A stretch of 64,000 nt of DNA from Phenylobacterium sp. GTDB lineage: Bacteria; Pseudomonadota; Alphaproteobacteria; Caulobacterales; Caulobacteraceae. The notes below the pieces were generated by a model, which searched no databases, was not told where the DNA came from, and was given only the letters and a program-made list of their open reading frames with translations. How positions within the stretch are numbered: the first letter of the stretch is position 1; each line of letters opens with the position of its first letter. The stretch lies in assembly GCF_004297125.1 (NCBI RefSeq), contig NZ_SCVD01000026.1:1-64000 (forward strand), in the 5' to 3' direction. Positions 14,465-22,382 of the stretch are shown piece by piece. The position numbers were made by a program, and so were the translations under genes.

Positions 14465-15949
14465 ATGAAGATGGAGCGCCTGCCGCCGGTGCAAGTCAGC
14501 CTGCGGCCCAGCAACCATCCCTATCTGACCGGGGCGTGGACGCCGCTGCATGAGGAGGTGAACGCCGAGGGCCTGGAGGTCATCGAGGGCGCGATCCCGA
14601 CCGACATCGACGGGGTCTACGTCCGCAACACCGAGAACCCGGTGCAGCAGCCGCTCGGCCGCTACCATCCCTTCGATGGCGACGGGATGATCCACATGAT
14701 CAGCTTCAAGGACGGCCGCGCCGACTACCGCAACCGCTTCGTCCGCACCCGCGGCTTCCAGGCCGAACAGGAGGCCGGCCAGGCCCTGTGGGGCGGTTTG
14801 ATGGACGGCCCGGAGGTCTCGCTGCGCCCGGGCTTCGGCGCCCATGGCGGCCTGAAGGACGCGTCCAGCACGGATGTGGTGGTGCACGGCGGCAAGATCG
14901 TCTCGACCTTCTACCAGTGCGGCGAAGCCTACTGGCTGGACCCGGAGTCCCTGGAACAGGGCGGCGTCGCGAGTTGGGGTCCGCTGGACGGCGTCTCGGC
15001 TCACACCAAGATCGACGAGGCGACCGGCGAACTCCTGTTCTTCAACTATTCGAAGCACGCGCCGTACATGCACTATGGCGTCGTCGATCGGACCGGGAAG
15101 CTGTCTCACTATGTGCCGGTGCCCCTGCCCGGCCCGCGCCTGCCCCACGACATGGCGTTCACCGCCAACTATTCGATCCTCAACGACCTGCCGGTGTTCT
15201 GGGACGAGGAACTTCTGAAGCGGAACGTCCACGCCGTGCGCGAGCACCGGGGTATGCCGTCACGCTTCGCGGTGATCCCGCGCCACGGCGACACCCGCGA
15301 CATCAGGTGGTTCGAGGCCGACCCGACCTACGTCCTGCACTTCCTCAACGCCTATGAGGACGGCGACGAGATCGTCATGGACGGCTACTTCCAGGAGAAG
15401 CCGACCCCACGCCCCCTCGCCGACGCACCGGACGGCTTCGGCCACATGATGGCGTTCGTCGACGAGCACAGCTTCATTCCCAAGCTGCACCGCTGGCGCT
15501 TCAACCTGAAGACCGGCGAGACCCGCGAGCACCATCTGGACGACCGAATCCTGGAGTTCGGGATGTTCAACCAGCGCTACGCCGGCCGGCCCTACCGCTA
15601 CGCCTACTCCACCCGGACCAAGCCCGGCTGGTTCCTGTTCAACGGCTATGTGAAGCACGACCTCGAGACGGGCGAGTCCTGGGAGCTGAACCTGCCCGAA
15701 GGCCGCTACGCCAGCGAGAGCCCCTTCGTCCCCCGCATCGACGCCAAGGACGAGGACGACGGCTACCTCGTCAGCTTCATCATCGACGAGAACAACCAAA
15801 CCTCGGAATGCATCCTGGTGGACTGCAAGAACTTCGAGGCTGGCCCCATCGTACGCATCGCCCTGCCCCACAAGATTTCCAGCGGCACCCACAGCGTCTG
15901 GGCCGACCGGGAGTTCATCCGCAACGGCCTCATCGCCCCGATGGGCTGA
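14465..15949 (+). CDS. Carotenoid-cleavage/lignostilbene-type dioxygenase
   Basis: A 494-residue non-heme iron dioxygenase of the carotenoid oxygenase (RPE65) family. It cleaves a C=C double bond of a polyene or stilbene with O2 to give two carbonyl products. The four iron-binding histidines are present: H180 (SAHTK), H228 (LPHDM), H292 (VLHFLNAYE) and H476 (GTHSVW). The N-terminal strand block IPTDIDGVYVRNTENP and YHPFDGDGMIH are also typical. No signal peptide is present, so it is cytoplasmic. It heads an operon with an SDR (37-bp gap) and an NTF2-fold protein. The aldehyde it would release could be oxidised and CoA-activated by neighbouring enzymes. Carotenoid versus stilbenoid substrate cannot be decided here. 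Confidence 0.92.
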   Translation: MKMERLPPVQVSLRPSNHPYLTGAWTPLHEEVNAEGLEVIEGAIPTDIDGVYVRNTENPVQQPLGRYHPFDGDGMIHMISFKDGRADYRNRFVRTRGFQAEQEAGQALWGGLMDGPEVSLRPGFGAHGGLKDASSTDVVVHGGKIVSTFYQCGEAYWLDPESLEQGGVASWGPLDGVSAHTKIDEATGELLFFNYSKHAPYMHYGVVDRTGKLSHYVPVPLPGPRLPHDMAFTANYSILNDLPVFWDEELLKRNVHAVREHRGMPSRFAVIPRHGDTRDIRWFEADPTYVLHFLNAYEDGDEIVMDGYFQEKPTPRPLADAPDGFGHMMAFVDEHSFIPKLHRWRFNLKTGETREHHLDDRILEFGMFNQRYAGRPYRYAYSTRTKPGWFLFNGYVKHDLETGESWELNLPEGRYASESPFVPRIDAKDEDDGYLVSFIIDENNQTSECILVDCKNFEAGPIVRIALPHKISSGTHSVWADREFIRNGLIAPMG

Positions 15950-15986
15950 GGAACTCCAGACACCTCAAACAAGAAGAACTTTCGGG

Positions 15987-16745
15987 ATGGAAATCAAAGG
16001 CAGCGTCGCCCTGGTCACGGGCGGCAATCGGGGCATCGGCGAGGCCTTCGTCCGCGCCTTCCTGGCCGCCGGCGCGACCAAGGTCTACGTCGGCACGCGC
16101 GACATCGCCAATGCCCGGCGCCTGGTCGACGAAGGCCAGGGCCGGGTCGTGCCGGTCGAGCTGGACGTCAGCAAGCCGGAGCAGATCGAGGCCGCCGCCG
16201 CGCAGTGCCAGGACGTCAGCATCCTGGTGAACAACGCCGGCCAGTTCGCCATGCAGACGCTGCTGAGGGCGCCCGACCTCACGGCCGCGCGCAGCGAGAT
16301 GGAGACCAACTACTTCGGGCCGCTGGCCATGTGCCGGGCGTTCGCGCCGATCCTGGCCAGGCATCCGGAGAGCGCCATCGCCAACGTGCTGTCGGCCGGC
16401 GGCATCGTCGCGGTGCCGGGCATGGGCGGCTACAGTCCGTCGAAGTTCGCGGGCCGCGCCATGTCCACCTGTCTGCGGGCCGAACTGGCCCCCCAGAACA
16501 CCAGCGTCACCGCCTTGATCGTAGGCTCGGTCGACACCCGCATGGCCAGCCATGTGGAGGGCGCCAAGGAGACCCCCGAGACCATCGCCCTGGTCGGCCT
16601 GAAGGCCATCCGCCGCGGCGAGAGCGAGGTCGACACCGACTATATGGCCGTGGATGTCCGCGCCAACCTGGCGCGCGATCCCATGGGCTACGAACTGCTG
16701 ATGCGCCGCTCTCTCTCGGGCGAACGCGTCACCACCGGCCGCTGA
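15987..16745 (+). CDS. Short-chain dehydrogenase/reductase
   Basis: A 252-residue classical SDR: TGGNRGIGEAF loop, VNNAGQ, LSAGG with the catalytic Ser, and YSPSKFA with Tyr/Lys. After the loop, YVGTRD carries an Arg, which favours NADP(H). The C-terminus lacks the usual G-x-x-x-x-V-D-G-G block, typical of SDRs acting on aldehydes or retinoid-like alcohols. It lies 37 bp after the dioxygenase gene and 13 bp before the next gene, so it probably processes an aldehyde or alcohol made by double-bond cleavage. Confidence 0.85.
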   Translation: MEIKGSVALVTGGNRGIGEAFVRAFLAAGATKVYVGTRDIANARRLVDEGQGRVVPVELDVSKPEQIEAAAAQCQDVSILVNNAGQFAMQTLLRAPDLTAARSEMETNYFGPLAMCRAFAPILARHPESAIANVLSAGGIVAVPGMGGYSPSKFAGRAMSTCLRAELAPQNTSVTALIVGSVDTRMASHVEGAKETPETIALVGLKAIRRGESEVDTDYMAVDVRANLARDPMGYELLMRRSLSGERVTTGR

Positions 16746-16758
16746 GCGAGGAACCCCG

Positions 16759-17145
16759 ATGACCGCCCAGGACTATCTCGACTTCGCCGAGCGCTTCGTT
16801 GGCGCGATCCAGAGCGGCGACGTCGCCACCGTTCGCGCCTGCTACGCGCCGGACGCCAAGCTCTGGCACAACAGCGACGGGATCGAGCAGACCGTCGACC
16901 AGAACATCAAGGTGCTGGAGTGGTTCATCCGCACCCTGCCCGATCGCAACTATCGGGTCGTGCGGCGCGAGGCGCTGTCCGACGGCTTCCTGCAGCAGCA
17001 CGTGCTGGAGGCCACCCTGCCCGACGGCACGAAGTGGGCGATGGACGCCTGCTGCGTCATCAAGATGAAGGACGGGCTGATCACCCGGCTGGACGAGTAT
17101 ATCGACTCCGCCCAGTCGGGCGCCCTGCGCAGCTTCGGCCGCTAG
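16759..17145 (+). CDS. SnoaL-like NTF2-fold protein
   Basis: A 128-residue cytoplasmic protein of the SnoaL/ketosteroid-isomerase-like fold: an N-terminal helix pair (YLDFAERFVGAIQSGDVATV), the strand FAPDAK-like CYAPDAKLWHN and a C-terminal strand IKMKDGLITRLDEYID. It lacks the R-x-D pair of the four LEH-like proteins in this island, so it belongs to a different subgroup. It is the third gene of the dioxygenase operon. Such small proteins catalyse isomerisation, cyclisation or dehydration; the actual reaction is not known. Confidence 0.75.
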   Translation: MTAQDYLDFAERFVGAIQSGDVATVRACYAPDAKLWHNSDGIEQTVDQNIKVLEWFIRTLPDRNYRVVRREALSDGFLQQHVLEATLPDGTKWAMDACCVIKMKDGLITRLDEYIDSAQSGALRSFGR

Positions 17146-17160
17146 CGTCGCTCGGCCGGA

Positions 17161-17577
17161 CTATCGAGTCTTCTGATCGAAGTCCTCGACCAGCCCCATG
17201 TTCTTCAGCAGATGGGCGCGGTCGTAATACTCGCGCCAGACGCTGATCAGCGGACCGTCGAATTCGAGGACGCCGACCACCGGCGCCGAGCCGGCGCGCC
17301 CGCGGATCACGAACTCGTCGACCCGCTCCATGAAAAGCACGCCATCGACCACCCCCATGTGGGCGATGTTCAAGGTGATGGATTCCAGGCCCTCTCCCAG
17401 CCCCGACACGCGCTTGTAGACGGCCTCTCGCCCCACGATCGGCTCGACCATCATCGAGTGCAGCACGCCCTGGGGCGTGAACATGTCGGCCACCTTGCGC
17501 CAGTCCATCGCCTTCCAGGCCGCGGCCATTTCACGACCGACCGCGATCTTCTGCTCGTCCGATAGGCTCGCCGACAT
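17161..17577 (-). CDS. Limonene-epoxide-hydrolase-like NTF2-fold protein (cytoplasmic)
   Basis: A 138-residue protein without signal peptide, close in sequence to the exported protein at 13857 (shared AAWKA.DWRKVADMF, VLHSMM, AHMGVVDG, PVVGVL, WREYYDRA). The LEH-type residues R85 and D87 (ERVDEF) and D119 (WREYYD) are kept; the Tyr/Asn water-holding pair is not. GAGGAG precedes the ATG. It converges with the dioxygenase operon and its upstream region is shared with the TonB receptor gene. The pair with the exported paralog suggests the same reaction on both sides of the inner membrane. Confidence 0.75.
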   Translation of the reverse strand: MSASLSDEQKIAVGREMAAAWKAMDWRKVADMFTPQGVLHSMMVEPIVGREAVYKRVSGLGEGLESITLNIAHMGVVDGVLFMERVDEFVIRGRAGSAPVVGVLEFDGPLISVWREYYDRAHLLKNMGLVEDFDQKTR

Positions 17578-17633
17578 CGCCCTGCTCTCCTCGCTGATTG
17601 TCGCGCCGCCATCGCCATGGGGCCCGCGTCGAA

Positions 17634-17653
17634 TTAACTTGCATAACAGTACC
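17634..17653 (+). promoter_or_regulatory. Shared catabolic-island motif, copy 5, in the 466-bp gap 17578-18043
   Basis: TTAACTTGCATAACAGTACC is close to consensus. It lies 57 bp upstream of the minus-strand NTF2-fold gene and about 410 bp upstream of the TonB receptor gene. The rest of the 17578-18043 gap is AT-richer than its surroundings around 17750-17950 and contains no coding frame; it may carry the receptor's own promoter and a long leader. Confidence 0.55.
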
Positions 17654-17737
17654 TACGATTGGCAAGTTGTTTTCTCGAGGATTCGAAACTCTCGGCAAAG
17701 GCCTCTGCCGGAGCCGTTTCGGGCCACGGCGCGCGAG

Positions 17738-17757
17738 GTGACTTGCTTGACGAGACG
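17738..17757 (+). promoter_or_regulatory. Shared catabolic-island motif, second copy in the same gap
   Basis: GTGACTTGCTTGACGAGACG keeps the ACTTGC core and the GAC at the normal spacing. It is 104 bp downstream of the copy at 17634, much as the pair at 10242 and 10358 is spaced by 116 bp. Confidence 0.4.
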
Positions 17758-18043
17758 AAAAAATTCCGCCTACTCTTGAAGTTGAATATGGTACTTCGGC
17801 CCGCCAAATAAGGTCGGAATCTTTAAGTGAAAATCCAATCTAGCCAAATCTGAGGTTACATTGGCGGCTTGATTGGTGAGATGACGTAGAGTTGTCGTAG
17901 AGACGCACGCCATTCTTGCTTGTTGGAATTTCTCTTGAGCTTTTGACGCTCAAGACATGCTCACACACAACCCCGCGGAATGCGGGGAGGAAACATGGGC
18001 CGAGGCGTTCGAAACGCCCGCCTGATCTAGGGGGAGATGCATA

Positions 18044-20323
18044 GTGAGTTTCAGGAACACCACGTCCTTCGTCGCGCTGATCGCGGGGATGGCTCTGGCT
18101 ATGCCAGCGAGCGCGGCCGACGCCGACAACACCGGCAGCCAGCTCGAGGAGGTGCTGGTCACCGCTCAGAAGCGCGAGGAGAACGTCCAGACCGCCCCGC
18201 TGGCGATCACCGCCATCACCGGGGCCAACCTGGCGAAGGACCGGGTCCTGACCCTTGAGGACCTGGCCCACAACATGACCGGCATCTCGTTCACGGCGAA
18301 CTCGCCGCAGTCGAACGAGATCAACATCCGCGGCGTGGTGAACACCCGCCTGAGCTCACCCACGGCCGACCAGTCGGTGGCCACCTTTGTCGACGACGTC
18401 TACGTCAGCCGCTCGGGCAACCTCAACTCGGCCTTCTACGACGTGGCCCGGGTCGAGGTGGTGCGCGGGCCACAGGGCGTGCTGCTGGGCAAGAACGTCG
18501 CCGGTGGGGCGGTGAACATCATCTCGAACGCTCCCAGCTTCGACGCCTCTGGCCGGATGACAGTCACGCTCGGCAACTACGATCTGCAGCAGACCAACGG
18601 CTACATCACCGGGCCGATCACCGAGAGCCTGGCGGGCCGCGTCTCGTTCCAGACGATCAACCGCGGCGGCTACTACAAGGACATCCTGCACAACAAGGAC
18701 CTGGAGAACCTGGATTCCAAGCAGGCCCGGATCCAGCTGGCCTACGCGCCGGAAGGCTCAGACCTCCGCGCCAGCCTCAACGTCGACTACTCCAAGGACA
18801 GCAACGACGGGATCCATCGCGTCGGCCTGAAGAGCACGACGCTGCCCACCGGCTTCACGCCCTGGTCCACGACACGCTCCCTGATCGCCGCGCTGCGGCC
18901 CGGCGGCCTGAAGCGGACCGAGAGCCTGCCGATCTGGCCGCTCTTCAAGGGCGACACCGCACCGACTCCCCAGGGCGCCCGCCACGAGACGTATGACATC
19001 ATCATCAAGGTGGAAAAGGACGTGGCCGAGAACGTCCGCCTCTCGAGCATCACGGGCTACCGCCACAACCACTCGTTCACGCTCTACGACCAGACGGGCC
19101 TCGGCCCGAACAACGGCTACAACGTCGCCGGCCCGCTGCTCTTCGCCGAGCCGGTGAACTTCATCGAGGGGATGAACCAGGTCTCCCAGGAACTGCGGCT
19201 GGCCTCGACCAACACCGAGAGCCGCTTCGACTGGATCGTCGGCGCCTACTACCAGAAGACCAACGTCCACCAGTACAACCGCTACTGGGGTGAATCGACG
19301 GTCTTGCCGACGCTCTCCGGCGAGAGCCACTGGGATGACCACGGCCACAACCGCGACGTGGCGGTCTTCGCCCAGGTCGGGTTCAAGATCACCGACACCC
19401 TCAAGCTGGACGTCGGAGCCCGCTACACCAAGGACAAGAAGTACGGCTTCCAGCGCGGCATCATCGTCGCCACCGGCGACCGGCTGAACCCGAACGACCT
19501 AGCCCCGCTGACGCCGCTGACCACCAACTTCGCGACGCCCTACGGCGACTCCTGGAAGGAGCTGACCCCGCAGGCCACCCTGCGCTGGACGCCCGACGAT
19601 CGGAACATGGCCTACGTCACGGTCTCGAAGGGCTTCAAGGGCGGCGGCTTCCAGAACAGTGCGTCCAACGCCTTCGCCGCGCAGACCCCCTACGATCCGG
19701 AAAAGGTCACCAACTACGAGGCTGGCTACAAGACCGAGCTGTTCGACCGCCGGGTCCGCTGGAACACCGCGGTGTTCTACATGGAGTACAAGGACCTCCA
19801 GGTTCAGCAGACCCTGGCCTCCTGCCTCTGCAACGTGATCAGCAACGCGCCGGGCGCCACCATCAAGGGCGTGGAGACGGACTTCCAGTTCGCGCCGACC
19901 CAATGGCTGCGCGCCTGGGCCAGCGGCAGCTATGTCCACGCCGAGTACGACACCTTCATCTTCGCCGGGGTGAACAACTCCGGGAACCGCATGCAGCGGA
20001 CGCCCCGTTGGCAGGGCGCCATCGGCGCCGAGGCCACCACCAGCGTCGGCTCCTGGGAGGACGCCCTCTCGGCCCGCCTGAGCTATCGCTACCAGGGGAA
20101 GATGCCCTGGGCGCCCGAGAACACCACCTGGGAAGACGGCTACGGCACCCTCGACGGGCGGGTGACCCTGACCCTGCCCGACCGGCCGTGGAGCGTCTCG
20201 GTCTACGGCAAGAACCTGGGCAAGACGATCTACCGGACCAACATCATCCCGTTCTTCCAGGAAGAGATGTCGTCGTTCGGCGCGCCGCGGACCTACGGCA
20301 TCGAACTGTCGGCCGCCTTCTAG
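18044..20323 (+). CDS. TonB-dependent outer-membrane receptor
   Basis: A 759-residue receptor that imports a ligand across the outer membrane using TonB-ExbBD energy. Residues 1-25 form a signal peptide ending in ASA. LEEVLVTAQKREENVQ is the TonB-box/plug start, the plug runs to about 160 (VRGPQGVLLGKNVAGGAVN), and a 22-strand barrel follows, ending in a terminal Phe. The start is GTG 18044, with GGGGAG 8-14 bases upstream. The plug subfamily (A-Q-K-R-E-E) is common for receptors of plant aromatic or terpenoid compounds in Sphingomonadales and Caulobacterales. Its position within the catabolic island suggests it imports the island's substrate. Confidence 0.93.
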   Translation: MSFRNTTSFVALIAGMALAMPASAADADNTGSQLEEVLVTAQKREENVQTAPLAITAITGANLAKDRVLTLEDLAHNMTGISFTANSPQSNEINIRGVVNTRLSSPTADQSVATFVDDVYVSRSGNLNSAFYDVARVEVVRGPQGVLLGKNVAGGAVNIISNAPSFDASGRMTVTLGNYDLQQTNGYITGPITESLAGRVSFQTINRGGYYKDILHNKDLENLDSKQARIQLAYAPEGSDLRASLNVDYSKDSNDGIHRVGLKSTTLPTGFTPWSTTRSLIAALRPGGLKRTESLPIWPLFKGDTAPTPQGARHETYDIIIKVEKDVAENVRLSSITGYRHNHSFTLYDQTGLGPNNGYNVAGPLLFAEPVNFIEGMNQVSQELRLASTNTESRFDWIVGAYYQKTNVHQYNRYWGESTVLPTLSGESHWDDHGHNRDVAVFAQVGFKITDTLKLDVGARYTKDKKYGFQRGIIVATGDRLNPNDLAPLTPLTTNFATPYGDSWKELTPQATLRWTPDDRNMAYVTVSKGFKGGGFQNSASNAFAAQTPYDPEKVTNYEAGYKTELFDRRVRWNTAVFYMEYKDLQVQQTLASCLCNVISNAPGATIKGVETDFQFAPTQWLRAWASGSYVHAEYDTFIFAGVNNSGNRMQRTPRWQGAIGAEATTSVGSWEDALSARLSYRYQGKMPWAPENTTWEDGYGTLDGRVTLTLPDRPWSVSVYGKNLGKTIYRTNIIPFFQEEMSSFGAPRTYGIELSAAF

Positions 20324-20328
20324 TCCTG

Positions 20329-20357
20329 ACGCCGGGCGGCCCCGCGCCGCCCGGCGT
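20329..20357 (+). terminator. Strong GC hairpin after the TonB receptor gene
   Basis: A perfect 12-bp stem (ACGCCGGGCGGC, 20329-20340) with a 5-base loop and its complement at 20346-20357 begins 6 bases after the receptor stop. CCTTGAG follows rather than a T run, so it may be a weak terminator or a 3'-end stabiliser that lowers expression of the two small genes downstream. Confidence 0.5.
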
Positions 20358-20385
20358 CCTTGAGTTCCAGAGTTCGGAGGGCCCG

Positions 20386-20817
20386 ATGGGCCGCTGCTAC
20401 GGAATCCTCCAGCAAGTGATCCAGGCCTGGCAGGCCAAGGATATCGACCGCGTGCTGGCCTTCATGGACGACGAGATCGTCTGGCACTACGCCGCCCCCG
20501 CCATGCCGCCGGTGCGCGGCAAGGCCGCCGCCCGCAAGCTGCTGCAGCGCTTCCAGGCCGACATGCACGGCATCCAGTGGCGGATCTTCGCCCACGCCGA
20601 GACCGGCGACCGCCTGTTCATCGAGGGCGTCGACGACTACCGCACCACCGACGGCCATCGGGTCGCCGCGCCCTACGCCGGGGTGCTGGAATTCCGCGGC
20701 GACCTGATCGTCGGCTGGCGCGACTACGTCGATCTGGGCGTCATCGACCAGCAGAAGGCCGGCCAGCCGCTGACCCGCCAGGTCGAGGGCCTGCTCGACC
20801 GCCCCGCCGCCACGTGA
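20386..20817 (+). CDS. LEH/SnoaL-like NTF2-fold protein lacking the catalytic Arg
   Basis: A 143-residue NTF2-fold protein. Blocks IQAWQAKDIDRVLAFMDDEI, PYAGVLEFRG and WRDYVD align with limonene-epoxide hydrolases. In the R-x-D motif the Arg is replaced by G81 (IEGVDDY; D83 kept), and the second Asp is D116. Without the Arg the LEH charge relay cannot form in the usual way, so an isomerase or dehydratase role is as likely. The start is ATG 20386 with GGAGGGCCCG before it. It overlaps or nearly abuts the next paralog and may have arisen by tandem duplication. Confidence 0.72.
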   Translation: MGRCYGILQQVIQAWQAKDIDRVLAFMDDEIVWHYAAPAMPPVRGKAAARKLLQRFQADMHGIQWRIFAHAETGDRLFIEGVDDYRTTDGHRVAAPYAGVLEFRGDLIVGWRDYVDLGVIDQQKAGQPLTRQVEGLLDRPAAT

Positions 20818-20828
20818 AAGCCCCGACC

Positions 20829-21353
20829 ATGCCCCTCGACCGCCGAACCCTGATGGCCACCGCCGCCGCAACGGGCGCGCTGGCCGCCGTCCCCGCCCTG
20901 GCCAAGGAGCCCCCGATGCCGCGCCTGTTCCCGGTGCTTGAAGCGATCATCGCCGCCTGGAAGCAGCAGGACGTCGAAGGCGTCCTGGCGCACGTCACCG
21001 ACGACATCGTGTGGCGCAACTCGTCCGGCTACGCCCCCGCGATCAAGGGCAAGGTGGCTATGCGAACGGCGCTGCAGAACATGAAGTCGATGATCGCGCC
21101 GGGCAGCAGCAGGTGGCGGATCTTCGACTATGCGGAGTCCGCCGACCGGCTGTTCATGGAAGGCGTCGACGAGTTCGACCTCACCACCGGCCAGCATGTG
21201 GCCATCCCCTATGCCGGCAGCCTGCAGTTCCGGGGCGCGCTGGTCAGCGAGTGGCGGGAATATTTCGACGGGCGCATCAGCGCCAATATGAAGGCCGGCC
21301 AGCCCATGACCGACGAGGTCAGGGAGATGCTCGACCGGCCGATCGCCAAGTAG
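20829..21353 (+). CDS. Exported (Tat-type signal) NTF2-fold protein, paralog of its neighbour
   Basis: A 174-residue protein. Residues 1-26 look like a Tat signal (DRRTLMATAAATGAL, then AVPALA). The mature part resembles the preceding gene product: IIAAWKQQDVEGVLAHVTDDI versus IQAWQAKDIDRVLAFMDDEI, EGVDEF with G112 replacing the LEH Arg, and WREYFD. The start is ATG 20829; a GTG at 20814 overlapping the previous stop (GTGA) would add five residues and cannot be excluded. The cytoplasmic/exported pairing repeats that of the proteins at 17161 and 13857. Confidence 0.72.
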   Translation: MPLDRRTLMATAAATGALAAVPALAKEPPMPRLFPVLEAIIAAWKQQDVEGVLAHVTDDIVWRNSSGYAPAIKGKVAMRTALQNMKSMIAPGSSRWRIFDYAESADRLFMEGVDEFDLTTGQHVAIPYAGSLQFRGALVSEWREYFDGRISANMKAGQPMTDEVREMLDRPIAK

Positions 21354-21360
21354 CCGGCCG

Positions 21361-22311
21361 TCACAGGGTGACGTTGCGCACCGTCGCCTCTTCGCCGCAC
21401 TGATCGCAGGTCATCTTCGGTTCCAGCACGTGGCTGCAGGCGCGGTGATAGGTGATCAGCGGCGGGCCCTTCGTGGCCAGCCAGCGGTCGCCCCAGCGGT
21501 TCAGCTCCACGATGAGCGGATAGAGGTCGCGGCCCTCGTCGGTCAGCCGGTACTCCCAGCGGTCGGGACGCTGCTGATAGAGCTCGCGGCGCAGGACGCC
21601 CAGGTCCACCAGCCGGGTCAGACGGTCCGACAGGATGTTGGGGGCCACGCCCAGCGCGTTCTGGAAATCGTTGAACCGCCGCCGCCCCATGAAGGCCGAG
21701 GCGATCACGTGGCTGGTCCAGCGGTCGCCTAGCACCTGGAAGGCGCGGTCCAGCATCGGGTTGCCCTGGTTCAGGTCGCCCGCCGGCACGATCGAGCGCC
21801 TTTGCGCGCGCGGCGGCGGGGACGGCTCGAACTCCGCGCCCGGCCCTTCCACCACATAGACGTCGCGCGGGCTCACCACCTCGCCGCAGTGGCCACAGCG
21901 GCACTCCGGCGTGAACACCTTGCCGCAGCTGTGTCTGACCCGATGGGCCGGGTTGGCCGGGTCGTAGAACCATCTCTTCTCCCAGCGGATGATGCTGAGC
22001 GCGAGGCTGTGGAGGTCCAGGCCCATCTCGGTCAGGCGGTATTCGTCCCGCGCCGGCCGCTCCTGGTAGCGGACCTTCTCGAAGACGCCGACCGCCTGCA
22101 GGCGCCGCAGCCGGTCGATCAGCAGGCTGCGGGCGAGGCCGATGCGGCTCTGGAACTCGTCGAAGCGACGGACGCGCTGGAAGGCCAGGTAGAGGATCAT
22201 CAGCGTCCAGCGGTCCCCCAGGATGTTCAGGGCGCGCGTGGCGGAATTGGCCTGGACGAGCTGGGTTGGAAGCGCCGGATCCGGAGTGTCAGTGCGGCTG
22301 GACTCGGCCAT
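21361..22311 (-). CDS. Tandem-domain HxlR-type regulator with Cys knuckles (paralog 3)
   Basis: A 316-residue double HxlR protein. Domain 1 (about 22-120): LGDRWTLMILYLAFQRVRRF, SLLIDRLRRLQ, DEYRLTEMGLDL. Domain 2 (about 185-280): LGDRWTSHVIASAFMGRRRF, NILSDRLTRLVDLGV, YRLTDEGRDLY. Each is followed by a knuckle: CGKVF with CRCGHCGE, and CSHVLEP with CDQCGE. The knuckle layout is cleanest in this paralog. It converges on the small exported gene at 20829. A perfect palindrome upstream (22358-22370) may be its own operator. Likely role: control of the island together with its two paralogs. Confidence 0.85.
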   Translation of the reverse strand: MAESSRTDTPDPALPTQLVQANSATRALNILGDRWTLMILYLAFQRVRRFDEFQSRIGLARSLLIDRLRRLQAVGVFEKVRYQERPARDEYRLTEMGLDLHSLALSIIRWEKRWFYDPANPAHRVRHSCGKVFTPECRCGHCGEVVSPRDVYVVEGPGAEFEPSPPPRAQRRSIVPAGDLNQGNPMLDRAFQVLGDRWTSHVIASAFMGRRRFNDFQNALGVAPNILSDRLTRLVDLGVLRRELYQQRPDRWEYRLTDEGRDLYPLIVELNRWGDRWLATKGPPLITYHRACSHVLEPKMTCDQCGEEATVRNVTL

Positions 22312-22357
22312 TTAGCCTCAGGGGTCGGGAGCGCGCGGACCCTTCTGTGGCGGGGTC

Positions 22358-22370
22358 ACCTTGTCAAGGT
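22358..22370. promoter_or_regulatory. Palindrome ACCTTGTCAAGGT upstream of HxlR paralog 3
   Basis: A perfect 13-base palindrome with one central base, 47 bp upstream of the regulator's ATG. On the minus strand it contains TTGACA, so a bound protein would cover a possible -35 hexamer. An autoregulatory operator is a reasonable inference. Confidence 0.4.
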
Positions 22371-22382
22371 CGGAGCGCCGGG

